Assembly (NCBI GenBank): GCA_016858145.1
Contig: JAEHOE010000046.1
Location: 62,001 to 126,000 of the forward strand
Length of the DNA: 64,000 nt
Direction of reading: 5' to 3'
Origin: Edaphochlamys debaryana
Taxonomy: Eukaryota; Chlorophyta; Chlorophyceae; Chlamydomonadales
Shown here: in pieces, positions 8,636 to 19,170 of the stretch
Position numbering within the stretch: the first letter of the stretch is position 1
Layout: every line of letters begins with the position of its first letter
Made by a program: the position numbers and the translations under genes
Notes under the pieces: generated by a model
The model's input: the letters and a program-made list of their open reading frames with translations, nothing else
Database searches by the model: none
What the model was told of the DNA's origin: nothing

Positions 8636-10952
8636 ATGCCTCGGAGGGACGCGGGTGGCGCGGCCTCGCGCGCTGCGGGCTCGGCCGCGGGCGCCGCGCG
8701 CTCCCGCGGCTCGGCCGCTGCCTCGCTGCTGCCGGCGTCCCTTCGCACCGCTCTGCAGCAGCTGCCGCGTGTCGCAGAGGAGCTGCTGGGGAAGCAGCGG
8801 GGCCGCCCGACGGACGCCCTTGGCGTGCTAGAGAAGGAGCTGGACGCGCTCCCACACCACAGTCCTCCCCACGCCGTGGCCCTGGCGGAGCTGCTGTCGA
8901 CCCATCCGGACTCCGCAAAGGCTCTGCTGCGGCTGCACGCAGCCGCGCTGCGGGAGGGGGGGGACGAGGAGGGGGCAGCTGCGGGCGGGGGCAGCGGCGG
9001 CGGCACCGGCAAAGAAGTTCCGGCGCTTACGGCTCGCCTCGGGACTGTGCAACGGGATCAGATTAGCAGCAGCGTGCTGGCGCTGCTGCACGGCTGCCTC
9101 CCGCTGCCCCCCTCGCGGCACGCGCTGACCGTGCTGCGCTTCGTGCGGGCCATGCTGCGAGCTCAGCCCCTGCACGCCCTCAGCCGCCAGCTAGCGGCGG
9201 CGGCCTCCACCCTCGAGGGCGCCAGCGAGAGCAGCAGTGCCGCCGGAGGGTCTGGTGCTTGCGCGGCATCCGGTCCTGCCGTGGAGGAGGCCCGGGCTTC
9301 TTCACTGCGCCCCATGGAGCACCTCTATGTGTTCACCTTCCTCCTGCTTCGAGACGAGTCCTATGCTGGCGTGCTTTTCCCCAAGGGGGGTGCGGGTGCG
9401 CCGACCCACATCGCTCCGCCGCCGGAGCTGGCGGCTGCGGTGGCGTCAGAGCGGGCTGCGGGCGTGGAGGAGCTGGCGCGGGGCCTGGCGGAGAGCGGCA
9501 TCCTGGAGCACGCGGCGAGGGTGCTGCTGCTGCTGCAGGCGAGGGGGCCGCACGCGGTGCAGCCGTTCAAGGCTGACGGGATAACAATGCCCACGGACAT
9601 CGTTCACATCCTCACTTACATCAACTGGAACGCTGGACGCCGAGGGCTCATACCGGATGGCGCCAACAGGGCGTGCGCACCCTGCGTCAGCCCCGCCGCT
9701 GCCGCCCACATCCGCTCGGCGCTCAGCGGCCGCTGCGTGCATACCGCCGTACTGGTGTACGGCGTGGGCACGCTGCGGCTGGTCGACCGCGGCCCCACCT
9801 ACGGCCTGCCGGCGGCGCTGCAGACCGCCGGCCTGGCCATGTGCGAGCCGGGGCAACGCAGCCCCAGCTCTGTCATCCTGGACCTCCTCATTCACCAGCT
9901 GGCCTCCCGCACCGCCCTGCCGCCGCCCGGGCCCTGCGCAACCGTGGAGCTGGCACTGCGCGTGGGCCGGGCGGTCCTGGGCAGCTTGGCCGCCCAGCGG
10001 CCCGCAGCCGCTGCCTGGCCGGGCCCCGCGGACCCTATGAGCATCAGCCCTCCTCCGCGCCCGGCCATGCCCCTGTCGCTGGACTTCCAGCGGGGGCTGC
10101 AGCTGGCCTTCGCGGCTCTGCACTGCGGCCGGGAGCTGCTGCCGGCGCGGGACGCAACGCCGCGGCAGGCGGCTCGGCGCGTGCGGTGGTGGGAGCTGGC
10201 GGTGTCGACACTCGTTTGCGGCTCCGTGTGGAAGCCACGGCTGGAGGCGGCTGTGATGCGGAAACTCATCGGCCTCGTGGTGGAGCCCATCAGGGCCACG
10301 TGGACGGACGGCCGCCTGGGTGAGCAGCTTGTGTGCAGTCCCGATGCGCTAGAAGTAGTCCCGAGCCTGCAGGGCTGAGAGTAGTGGCAGCCTAACGTAA
10401 GCCCCTTGCGTGAGCCTTCGCTTACCCCTCTGCCTCCCGCCTGCTCCCTCGCCCCCAGACCTGGACGCCCTGCCGCCCGAGCCCCCCGCCGAGGTGGCGG
10501 CGGCGCTGGCGGGCGGGCTGCTCCGCGGCCTGGTGCAGCTCAACAAGCACTCCATCTGCGCCCTCAACGCCAGCGAACACACTGTGCTGGAGCTCCTCTC
10601 CGCCTGCGACCGGGCCAGCCCGGGCTGCGCCGGCTTCATACGCTTCCTCGTGCCGCTGCTGGCGTACGGAGAGCCCGAGCAGGTCGGGCCGTTCCTGCGG
10701 ACGTTTGGGGTGCTGGGCGGGCTGGGGGAGGACCAGCACCTGCTCGCATGGTTTCCGTGCTGGCAGCCGATGCACGAGGCGGCGGTCTACTTCCTGACTG
10801 CCGGCGAGGCGGCGCTGGCGCCGTGGCCCCCAAAGGTCATGGCGTCGCAATGCCTGACACAGCTCAGAGATATGGTCAGGTTCGCGTCGGAGCTGTGGCG
10901 GCCACAGGGGGAGAGGCGCCGGGTCGTGGCCCGCCGCTACGCCCCTGTCTGA
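8636..10952 (+). CDS. Unrecognised protein, tandem copy B (two coding exons, 725 aa)
   Basis: Coding exons are 8636-10319 and 10459-10952; phase closes exactly (726 codons with stop). The N-terminus MPRRDAGGAASRAAGS is shared with copy A. Recognisable conserved blocks between copies are THIAPPPEL, LARGLAES, YGVGTLRLVDRGPTYGLP, RRVRWWELAVSTLVCG and VPLLAYGEPEQVGPFL. No signal peptide, membrane segment or catalytic motif stands out; the protein looks helical and rich in Ala, Leu and Arg. It sits directly downstream of the kinase-like gene in both units, which may reflect only the duplication. I cannot assign a function; it may be lineage-specific. Confidence 0.7.
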
Positions 10953-12379
10953 GGCGGAGGGACGGAGCGACGCGCTTGAGAGCGGGAAGGGGAAGGGGAG
11001 ACAAATGAAGGAAGGCGTGCGCTGCAGGGACACCGCCTTCCGGTGGCGAGGACAGGAGTGCGGGCGCTGCAATTAGGAGCGCTGTGGGCGGTCCCAGCAG
11101 TGCCGATCGGGGACGTGGTGCCTGGCCTAGCGGGCAGCGGCGCAGGCGGGTACCCGTGAGGCTGGGCGCTGAGATGCGCATCATCAGAGATGGAATCTTT
11201 GGTGGGGGTGTGGAGGTAGAGGGAACTGACAACTAAAGTTATGACCGTCTGCCGGTATTGAGATGTGATCTACTCCTGCAGGGGAAGGGTAAAAGGGGCC
11301 GTTAAGACGGCTGCAGTCGGGGCCGAGAGATGGTGAGATAGTGATCGATCTGGACAATATGGCCTGGCGACAGGCTGACCTGCGTGTGTGCAGCCAGGAG
11401 GTTGGCTCAAGGCACCTGGTCGGTGCCATGGCGGCGCTACTTTGTCGTTATGTTGTGCATGCGTCTGGAGATGATGGGCGGAAAGCTTCAGTGACAGACT
11501 GACTTGCAGATGTGTGGCTAGACAGCATGCTGTGTGGCCGGCCGTTATGGGACTGGCGCATGGACGGAGATGGAGTGTCAAGAACTTGCACGGGGCACGA
11601 GGATTGCCGCGTCAACCGTAGCTGCAGAGCAACCAAGGGCCGCCACAACCACTCTGCCCCACCATGCCTCATCGCTGTGCCGCAGCCAGCTTCCTGCAAC
11701 GGCTGCAACGTGCCGCATGCATGCAGCCATTCCAACCGTCACCAAATCCGCACGGTCATGCTTTCATCTTCTCATCACCCGTCCCTCTCCCCGCATGCAT
11801 ACCCATGCGATTTAAAGGCAACGTGTGCGCAACTGATGCCCCCCGTGCGTCAATCTGTGCAACCTGCCCTACGAGCACGCTTCTCACAAGCAATCAGAGG
11901 AACCAGGAACCACGACTCAAGCCTCCCCTTCCCGCAGTCAACCCCAAGTTGCCCCTATGCCCTGCTATACCCAATTGCCCTATCAGCTACGGACGGAACC
12001 ATCCCTCCACTTTCTCCAAACGCCACGACCGCACTGCCTGGCCCATGACCTTCAAACGCGCTCATTCCTTGCGGCCTATCCCTCGACTCCGCATCTCTCC
12101 ACGAGCCAATGCCGGGATGCGATCCGCTTCCTGCTCCGTGTGCGAAGGCGCCCCGGTCGTCGCTTAGGTGGAGGGGGCCTTGGGGCCCGAGGGCTCGGGC
12201 GCAACCTTGTTGCCTGGGCGGGGTGCGCAATGGGAAACGTACATCGGGTGTCAGCAAGATTCCGCCAATGCTCGAGGTAACAGCACAAGAGTGCACTTCA
12301 CTCTCCTTTGCTCCGCCCAACCCCACCCCAGGGCGTCCCTACCCGCGCCGCAATCCGCAAGGGAATCGATCACGGTACC
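10953..12379. other. Intergenic region between convergent genes
   Basis: This 1.4 kb lies between the stop of unknown gene copy B (+) and the stop of the LEA-like gene (-). It should contain both 3'-UTRs. I see no splice-consistent exon or known RNA in it. Confidence 0.4.
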
Positions 12380-15300
12380 CTAAATAGCCGTGTACGGCAC
12401 CCTAGATCCGACGTACGTCACCCCAAGCCCCACCGCCTCACCCGCCGCCCGCAGGTTGTCCTGCACGTTCTTGACGATGTCCTTGCCCGAGGGCCGGCCC
12501 TTCTTGTCCCACAGCCACCAGCCGCCCACCACGGCCGCCGTGAGGCCGATGCCGGCGGTGGTGTAGACGGCCGCCTTGCGGGCGGTGGTGGTGGAGGCGG
12601 AGGGCTCAAGGGAGTCGGCGGCCTTGATGGTGCCGGCTGGGGGGATGGGGAGGGGAGGGAGGGGGGCAAGAGAAGTCAGCCAGGTGGAGGCGGGACAGAT
12701 GTGACGTACGCCAGAGCTAACAGAGCGGAGATGACCTTCAACCGTCCTCCGCGTGTTCCTGAATACCTCCATCCACCTGAGCCCTGTCCTCGCACTGCTG
12801 CTAGCAAACATCCCACCACCCGCCCCCATCCCATGCCCATGCCCACGCCCACGCCCCCACCACCCCCTCATTCCCGCCCAAACCCCTGCCGCGCCCAACC
12901 CGAGAGCTCACTCTCCGCCTTGGTGGCTCCCCAGCGCAGGGCGCTGCCGGCGCTCACGGCCGCGTCCTTGACGCCCTCGAGGGTGCGGCGCACGCCCCGC
13001 TTGGTGGCGTGCTCGGCGTCCTCCACCAGCTCCTCGGCGCCGCGGGCGGCCTTCTGCGCTCGAGGGGAGGAAGGGAGAAGCGAGTTTGGAGGGGGAGGGA
13101 AGGTGGAGGGGGGAAGGGGCGGAGTGGATGGTGGGAGGATTGTGGATGGATGTCCGTTCTACTCCTCGGGCTACTCCTCGACACCAGCAGCACAGCCGCA
13201 CAAGTGCAACAAGTGGGTTTTCAGCCGCTTAAGGGGGAAGGGAGTTTGGACGGGGCAGGCGAGGTGAGGAGGGGGGAGGCAAGAGGACGAGGAGTTCGGG
13301 AGGAGTTCATTCGTGGGGAGAACTTCCAGGGCCGGAAGCGGAAGGGCCTGTGCTGTGCAAACGAAACCAGCCCTACTTCCGTTCTGCCTCTTTGCCTGCC
13401 TACGTTCCCCGCAAGCTGAGGGCTGACCTTGGCGACGCGCTTGGTGTTGTGGGCCACGTCCTCGGCCACGTGCTTGACGTCCTTGGCGGTGGACTGGGGG
13501 GAGGGGTAGGGGACGGAGCGGAACGGTGCGTAAGGTTTTCGGACCAACCCCTTGCTGCCGAAAGCCCACCGCGCTACTCCACCATCATCCATACACCTCA
13601 CTCCACCATTCCCCCGGCGCACCCTTGTTGGACCCCATTATTACTCCCCCAGTACCAGACCAGTACGTGCTTTGAGCGAGTGCTTGGCGTCCTTGGCGGT
13701 CTCCTCAGCGGCGTAGGTCACATCCTGAGGGCCGGGAGGAGGTGCCCACATGAGTGGCAACACGCCGTCCTGATGTTCCGCAAGTCCTCTAGCAAGCCTC
13801 AACCTCGTCTCGGGCCGACCCGGGGCCGACCCACATGCACGATTTACGGCCCCTCCGTCAGGGGGCCCCCTCATCAACCTCCGCCCCCCCGACCCCACAC
13901 ACCTTGTTGCCGGCCTTGACCCCGTGCTTGGCGTCCTTGGCGGCCAGGTCGGCGGAGTGGGACGCGTCCTTGGCGGTGGACTCAGCCGAGTGCTTGGTGT
14001 CCTTGAACCAGCCCTGCGGGGAGGGGGGGAGGGACGAGGGAGGGACAAGGGGGAGAGGGCAGGGGGGAGGCTGCTGAGGTCACGGGAGCCGTATGTCGGA
14101 GAGCAGCTGTGCGAAGGGCAGGAGCACTACCGGCATCAGCAGGGTGCAATACAGGAGGGAAGGCTTCCTACCTTGGTGGTGTGGCCGGCGTCCTTGGCGG
14201 TGTCCTCGGCCCCGTACTTGACGTCCTTGGCGCCGGACTGGGGGTTGGGGGTGAAAGAGGAAGAAAGGCTCAGCAGCCCGTCTTGACGGCACAGGTGGCA
14301 CCCATCGCAGCCCATCCTGCGCTTACGCTGTGCCCCGCCCCGCTTCCCCTCACCCCATGGCGCCAGCCTGCCACCCCACCTTGACGGCGTGGGAGGCGTC
14401 CTTGCCCGTCTCCTCGGTGCCGTACACCACATCCTTGGTGCCCATCTGGGGAGGAGGATGAAGAGGGGTCTTGGGGTAGGTTTCACTGGTGCCGACCGCA
14501 AGCAGAGGGCTGCCGGTGGCGCTGGATTGGTAGCTAGGAAAGTGGAGAGAGAGCAAGCGGCCCAATCAACTAATCAACTCTCCCCTACGCAGCAGAGCAT
14601 GACTGCCGCAGCGGAGCAGGACTGCCGCCTTGCACAGGTAGGGCCTGCAGCCGCACGCACCTTGGCGGCGTGGGTGGTGTCCTGGGCGGTGTCCTCGGCC
14701 GAGCGCTTAGTGCCCTTGAACCAGGACTGCAGGCAGCCGGGACAGCGGCAGAAGAAACAGAAGAATGATGAAGCCGAGGAAATTCGTTCAAGGGGCAGCG
14801 CACGCTGTTGAAACGCCTACAGCCCCACGCTGCCCCCCCCCCGCCCACCTTGATGCCATGGCCGGTGTCCTTGGCCGTCTCCTCGGTGCCGTACACAGCG
14901 TCCTTGGTGCCCATCTGAAGATCAAGGGGGGAGAGTGCCGGGGCAAGAGATGCCAAGGGCACCACGGCTTCGCGCAGGTTCGTGAGACGGCGGCCCGGCG
15001 GGCACCAGCGGCTCCGCTGCTCTGCAGTTACCACCGATTCTAACCTCCTCCACAATCTGACACCGCTCTGGCGATAACCAGCTGCTGCGCCCCCCATTGC
15101 CGTGGCCGCCCCTCCCCCATCCCCTTGGCCGCCCCTCCCTGCCCCCACCTTGGCGGCGTGCTTGGTGTCCTTGGCGGTGTCCTCAGCGGCGTTGGAGCCG
15201 CTCTTGAACCAGCCCTGAGGGCGTGGTGGACACGAGAGCTGGTCAGCGGAGGCATGAGACCATGGCTTGAAGCGAAGAAGGCTCGTCAATGGAAGCGACG

Positions 15301-17077
15301 CGAGACTCAACATGTGGAGCGAAGAGAAGCAGATGGGCCTAGCAGCAGCAGCCGCAGCGGCGGCAGCACAAGTACCCCGCCACGTCAGCGCTGCGTTAGC
15401 CGTGTACCTTGGTGGTGTGGCCGGCGTCCTTGGCGGTGTCCTCGGCCCCGTACTTGACGTCCTTGGCGCCGGACTGGGGGTTGGGGTGGAGGAAGGTGTG
15501 TTACAGCAAAGGAGACCGACAATTCAAACGAAGGCCTTCGCGGCGTGAAGCACCCCCGCCCTTCCGCCCCTCCCCGCTCCCAGCCCCGCCCCCGCCTCCA
15601 CCGGGAGGTACAGTCGTCGGCCGGCGTTGCGTCGGGCGCTGTGTTGACGTAGCCTCCAACACAGCGCCCGACACAACGCGAACCGCCGACCATACTTCCC
15701 GCAGGCCGTGTCCCCCGCTGCTGCCCCCACACAGCCAAGCATGCAGGAGTCTCACCTTGACCGCTACGTGAACTCCTCCCGCCTGGCCCCACCTTGACGC
15801 ACCACCCCGGCCGACTGAAGCTCCCACGCACAAGCCGTGTCCCCCGCCGCCTCCCTGCCCCCCCTCCCTCCCACCTTGACCGCGTGCTTGGTGTCCTTGG
15901 CGGCGTCGCTCACTGCGTACTGAGCGTCAATGGCGCCGCGCTCGGCCTCGTGGGCTGGGGCGGGACAGAGGGGCACCGACGGGAGTTAGGCAGTCAGGGG
16001 TGGGCCAGAGTTCGGTGGGGGACAGTGAGCGTCAATGCCGCTGCGCTCCGCCTCGTGGGCTGGACGGGGTGGGTGCGGATGCCAGGTTGGAGGAGGGGTG
16101 AGTGGCGTGCAGGCAGGTCTTGGTGCGTGTACCGCTTCGCCTGCCCATGTCAAACCGACTGCTGCTCTTCTACGCACGACCCCAATTCGCGGCTGCCCGT
16201 CTAGCAGCTGTAACACGTAGCACGTCGCCATACCACCTATGCTCAAAACGGGTAATGCAAGTACGTACGCCCGCAGGCACCCACCCGCGTGCTTGAGGGG
16301 GTAGCGGCGCTTCTGCGTATCCTGCCACCAGTTCCACCCCAGCCACACGGCGCCCAGGCCCAGCAGGGTGTAGAGCACACGGGACACGGACCAGCCGCCG
16401 GGCAGGAAGCCGCCGGGGCCGCCGGGGCCTGCGGGGAGTGGAGGGTGGTGGGGTGGGGTCGGGTGGGGTGCAGGGGTACAGAAGGACGCAAGGGGCGCAA
16501 TGGCAGGGGCTTGTGGTTGTGGGGGAGGGAAGAAGACGAGGCCGCTAAGGCTTGGCCGGGGTCCGAGGCGGTGTGGGGCTTTTCCACTATCAACGAGCCT
16601 TGGGGGATGTGGTGCCTGCCACTATGAAGGCGCAGCCCACGAGACTAGGCCCGGGCCCCTCCACACGTTGGCGTGGCCACTCACCCGGGCGACCGCTGCC
16701 GCCGCCGCCACCGCCGCCGGTGCGGCCGGTGGGGCCGCCGGTGCCTCCGAAGGTGATGGTGGGGAAGCCGGGGCCGCCGCCGATCACGGGGCCGGTGCCG
16801 GCTACGAGAAAGGGGGAGAAACAGGGAGTGCGGGAAGGTGTTGAGGGGTCAAGCACAGATAGCGGGATGTAACATGAGGCGGGGATGCATTGTGTTAACC
16901 GGGCCTTGCACGGACTCCAGGGGCTGGCTGTTCATTAGAATAGCGTCTTGTTGGCTAGGAGCACGTACCCGGGGGCGGCGGGATGGGGGAGCCAGGCACG
17001 GGGCCGGGGGTGATGGGGCCGGGCACGGGGCCCGTGGCGGCGCGGGTGGAGGCGGGGGAGGGGCGAGCGCCAGAGAT
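12380..17077 (-). CDS. LEA-like repeat protein with modular 22-residue exons and two hydrophobic segments
   Basis: Phase-consistent exons, 5' to 3': 17077-16969, 16801-16685, 16428-16285, 15954-15875, 15473-15408, 15214-15149, 14914-14849, 14726-14661, 14445-14380, 14237-14172, 14013-13903, 13724-13671, 13493-13428, 13053-12912, 12636-12380. The first three encode a Gly/Pro-rich stretch and a hydrophobic segment RVLYTLLGLGAVWLGWNWW. The middle exons encode repeats such as SGAKDVKYGAEDTAKDAGH, GWFKSGSNAAEDTAKDT and MGTKDAVYGTEETAKDT, the Lys/Asp/Ala amphipathic pattern of group 3 LEA proteins. The last exon holds a second hydrophobic stretch AAVYTTAGIGLTAAVVGGWW and ends YVGSRVPYTAI. LEA proteins protect membranes or enzymes during stress; that role is inferred. 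The first exon (about 17.46-17.78 kb, Arg/Ala/Ser-rich, presequence-like) could not be fixed because no ATG frame gave the required phase. Confidence 0.75.
14172..15473 (-). repeat. Intragenic exon duplication in the LEA-like gene
   Basis: The exon at 14172-14237 and that at 15408-15473 encode the same 22 residues, and their flanking intron bases (for example CCGGACTGGGGGTTGGGG on the + strand) are the same, offset 1236 nt. The neighbouring exons (GWFK type and MGTKD type) recur in a similar order, pointing to unequal exchange of a multi-exon segment. Confidence 0.8.
16026..16063 (-). pseudogene. Fragment of a duplicated LEA exon inside an intron
   Basis: This stretch repeats the first about 38 nt of the exon at 15875-15954 (AHEAER.GIDA on the minus strand) but runs out of similarity before a donor site. 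It appears to be a truncated exon copy left in the upstream intron. Confidence 0.6.
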
Positions 17078-19170
17078 CTGCAGTTGGCAGGCAGGGCAGG
17101 AAAAAGCGGAAGTACATGAGATGATTGTGGCATTACACTAAGCTCTTGGCAGCACTCCTGACGGCTTGCAGATTGCGTGGGCCTAGCGCTCACGCCACCT
17201 TCTTTGCCATAGCTCCGAGTGACCCCCTTCGCCATCAACGTCCCAGCGGCCCCACCCGGGGGTCAGCGTAGGGCGGCTCAATGGTTGCCAGAACCCGCAC
17301 GATGCGGCGAACTGCGGGGGCCGTGGGGAAGCGGGGCGAGAGTTCGGACGGGCAAGGCGAGGGCAGGCAGGGGTAGGTGGAGGGGACAGTGCAAGGGCCG
17401 AAGGCGACCCTGACCAAGCGCACCCAGGGTCCAGTGCAGACCGCGAAAATGCGCCGCACGCACCTGGAACGAGGGGCTTGGCGGCGGCGGCGCGGGGCCG
17501 CGCGGGCAGGCCGGCCCGCAGGCCCGACACCTGGAGGCGCGCAGTCGCCATTGCGAGGGGCCGCTGCTGCTGGGGTCACGGAGGGGTCGAGCGGCGCTGA
17601 GAGGCCGCGAGGGTGCCTGCAGGCAAGCGGGGCGGGGCGCAGTGCGACGGGCGGTGGGTAACGCCTCCGGAACGCAGGCCCCGGGGCTCGGCGCCCCGCG
17701 CCGACGGATGTTCCCCTTGCCCTTTCGGCTTGCGTGCTGCAGGCATTCTGGCCTGGCTCCTTGCAAGAAAGCCAAGCGGAGGCGGGCAAGGGCGGCAGCG
17801 CGGGCCTCACCGGGGGCTAGCGGAGCCGAAAGTGGGGGGCGTTGGGGCCCTGGAAGAGCAGAGGTTTGCGAATGCGGCAGCAGGTGTTGTTGGGCTAGCG
17901 GTAGAGCCGAGCAGCAAGTGTGTGCGCGAGCGCGCGAACCCGGGGCGCTTTGATCTGGGCTCGCGGCGGGCCATGACGCAAGCCCCTTGTCCTGCCGCGT
18001 CAGTTGGCCCGCCCCCTGCCCCCGCCCTCACCTTCGCCACAGCTGGAGTATGGAGTGTTGCTGTTCCAGTTGCACTCGCAGAGGGCCCCTCGCAGCTGCA
18101 GCTGCAGAGCTTGGCCTTGAGGCGCGCGGCGGCGCAGGGGTCCGAGGGCGCTTGACTCTGCGCCGCGCCGCCGGACAGCTGGCGAAACGCACCCTGCAAG
18201 CCGCGCGCTGCTGCGTGCTGCCGCCGCTGCTGCTGCGGTTGTTTGCTGCAGCAGGGCGGATCGGGGAGCGGGTTGTTGAAACGGGGGCGGCGCGGCGGGA
18301 GGCGAGGGCCCCCGGGTCACTGCCGCCACGCGCTGCAAGCTGGCAGCCGGCCTCGAGCGCCCCCGAGAGTTTACCTTGTTCCGCTTGCCACCCCGTTTTG
18401 TCCCTCCCTTCCCTACCTCCTCCTCCAATTCCTCGGTCTCCTGCTCCTCCTCGCAGGGGTGGTTGGGGAGCAGCAGGGCGCGAGGGGGTTGCACCCGCGG
18501 CGGTTGGCGTGCGTGCCGCGGGAGAAACCGCCCGGCCCGGACCTGCATCCCATCCCTGACACTCTTCTGTGCCCCCACCGCACATGCAGCTGTGCAGGGA
18601 ATGACCACCTTGTCGGCCGGGCAGCTCCCGCCATCCGCCGGGACGGTCCTGAGCACATCTTCGCAGTCCGCTTGCAGGTCCTGCGCGCTTGCACGCCGCG
18701 AGCCACACCGCAGCGGCCAAATGCTTAGTTGATGCTTCAGCGAGTCACATGGGCTCGCCTGCAGCCCGCAAGTCGAGTTGGGCGGGGGCCGCGCGAAGCT
18801 TGGAGCTGCGTGCGTGGCCGGACGCGATGCCGCGTCCAGAAAGCGCAGCGTCCCGGCCGCACTCGGACTGTCCGGAGTCATGTCAGGGACCTCACAGGCT
18901 ACTCGCGTGCGGGTACCGTCCTCCTGCCGGGGTGCCGGGGCCGCTCCGACATGAACCCCGATTTGCCGTATTAACCGCTGGTGGTAACTCGAGACTTCCC
19001 GCGGCCCTGGCTGCAAAGCGCAAGCATCGCAACACCACATGCACAACCAAGGTCACTTGAGCACGCGAACAAGGCCCCGCGAAGCTGTGGAAGACTAGAG
19101 TGCACGCGCCATTCCAGAACAGACCGGCACTGAAGCCGCAAGGAGCTCTGCATATCTCGAGCCTGGAGTC
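17078..19170. other. Divergent intergenic region with the unresolved 5' end of the LEA-like gene
   Basis: The minus strand at 17464-17551 can be read as MATARLQVSGLRAGLPARPR, a plastid-presequence-like start ending at a good donor (CCAG/GTGCGT), but its phase does not fit the next exon. A second frame fits the phase but begins with TTG. The remainder to 19170 holds long but featureless open frames on both strands; none shows a recognisable domain. The promoters of the LEA-like gene (-) and the next gene (+) should be here. Confidence 0.4.

Larger units (their letters stand above)
6834..10952 (+). repeat. Tandem duplication unit B
   Basis: This is the right copy of the block described at 117-4448. 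Kinase exons are nearly identical to copy A. The paralogous unknown genes share near-identical N-terminal and several internal blocks but have diverged in linker regions, so parts of the block may have been homogenised by gene conversion. Confidence 0.9.

Noticed and set aside
17464..17551. MATARLQVSGLRAG as the definite first exon of the LEA-like gene
   Set aside because: It looks like a plastid presequence, but its phase-1 end does not fit the phase-0 start of the exon at 17077, so it was left unassigned.
18000..19046. Long minus-strand open frame (348 codons)
   Set aside because: Composition is typical of chance frames in GC-rich DNA; no domain, no splice partners, and it overlaps the likely divergent promoter region.
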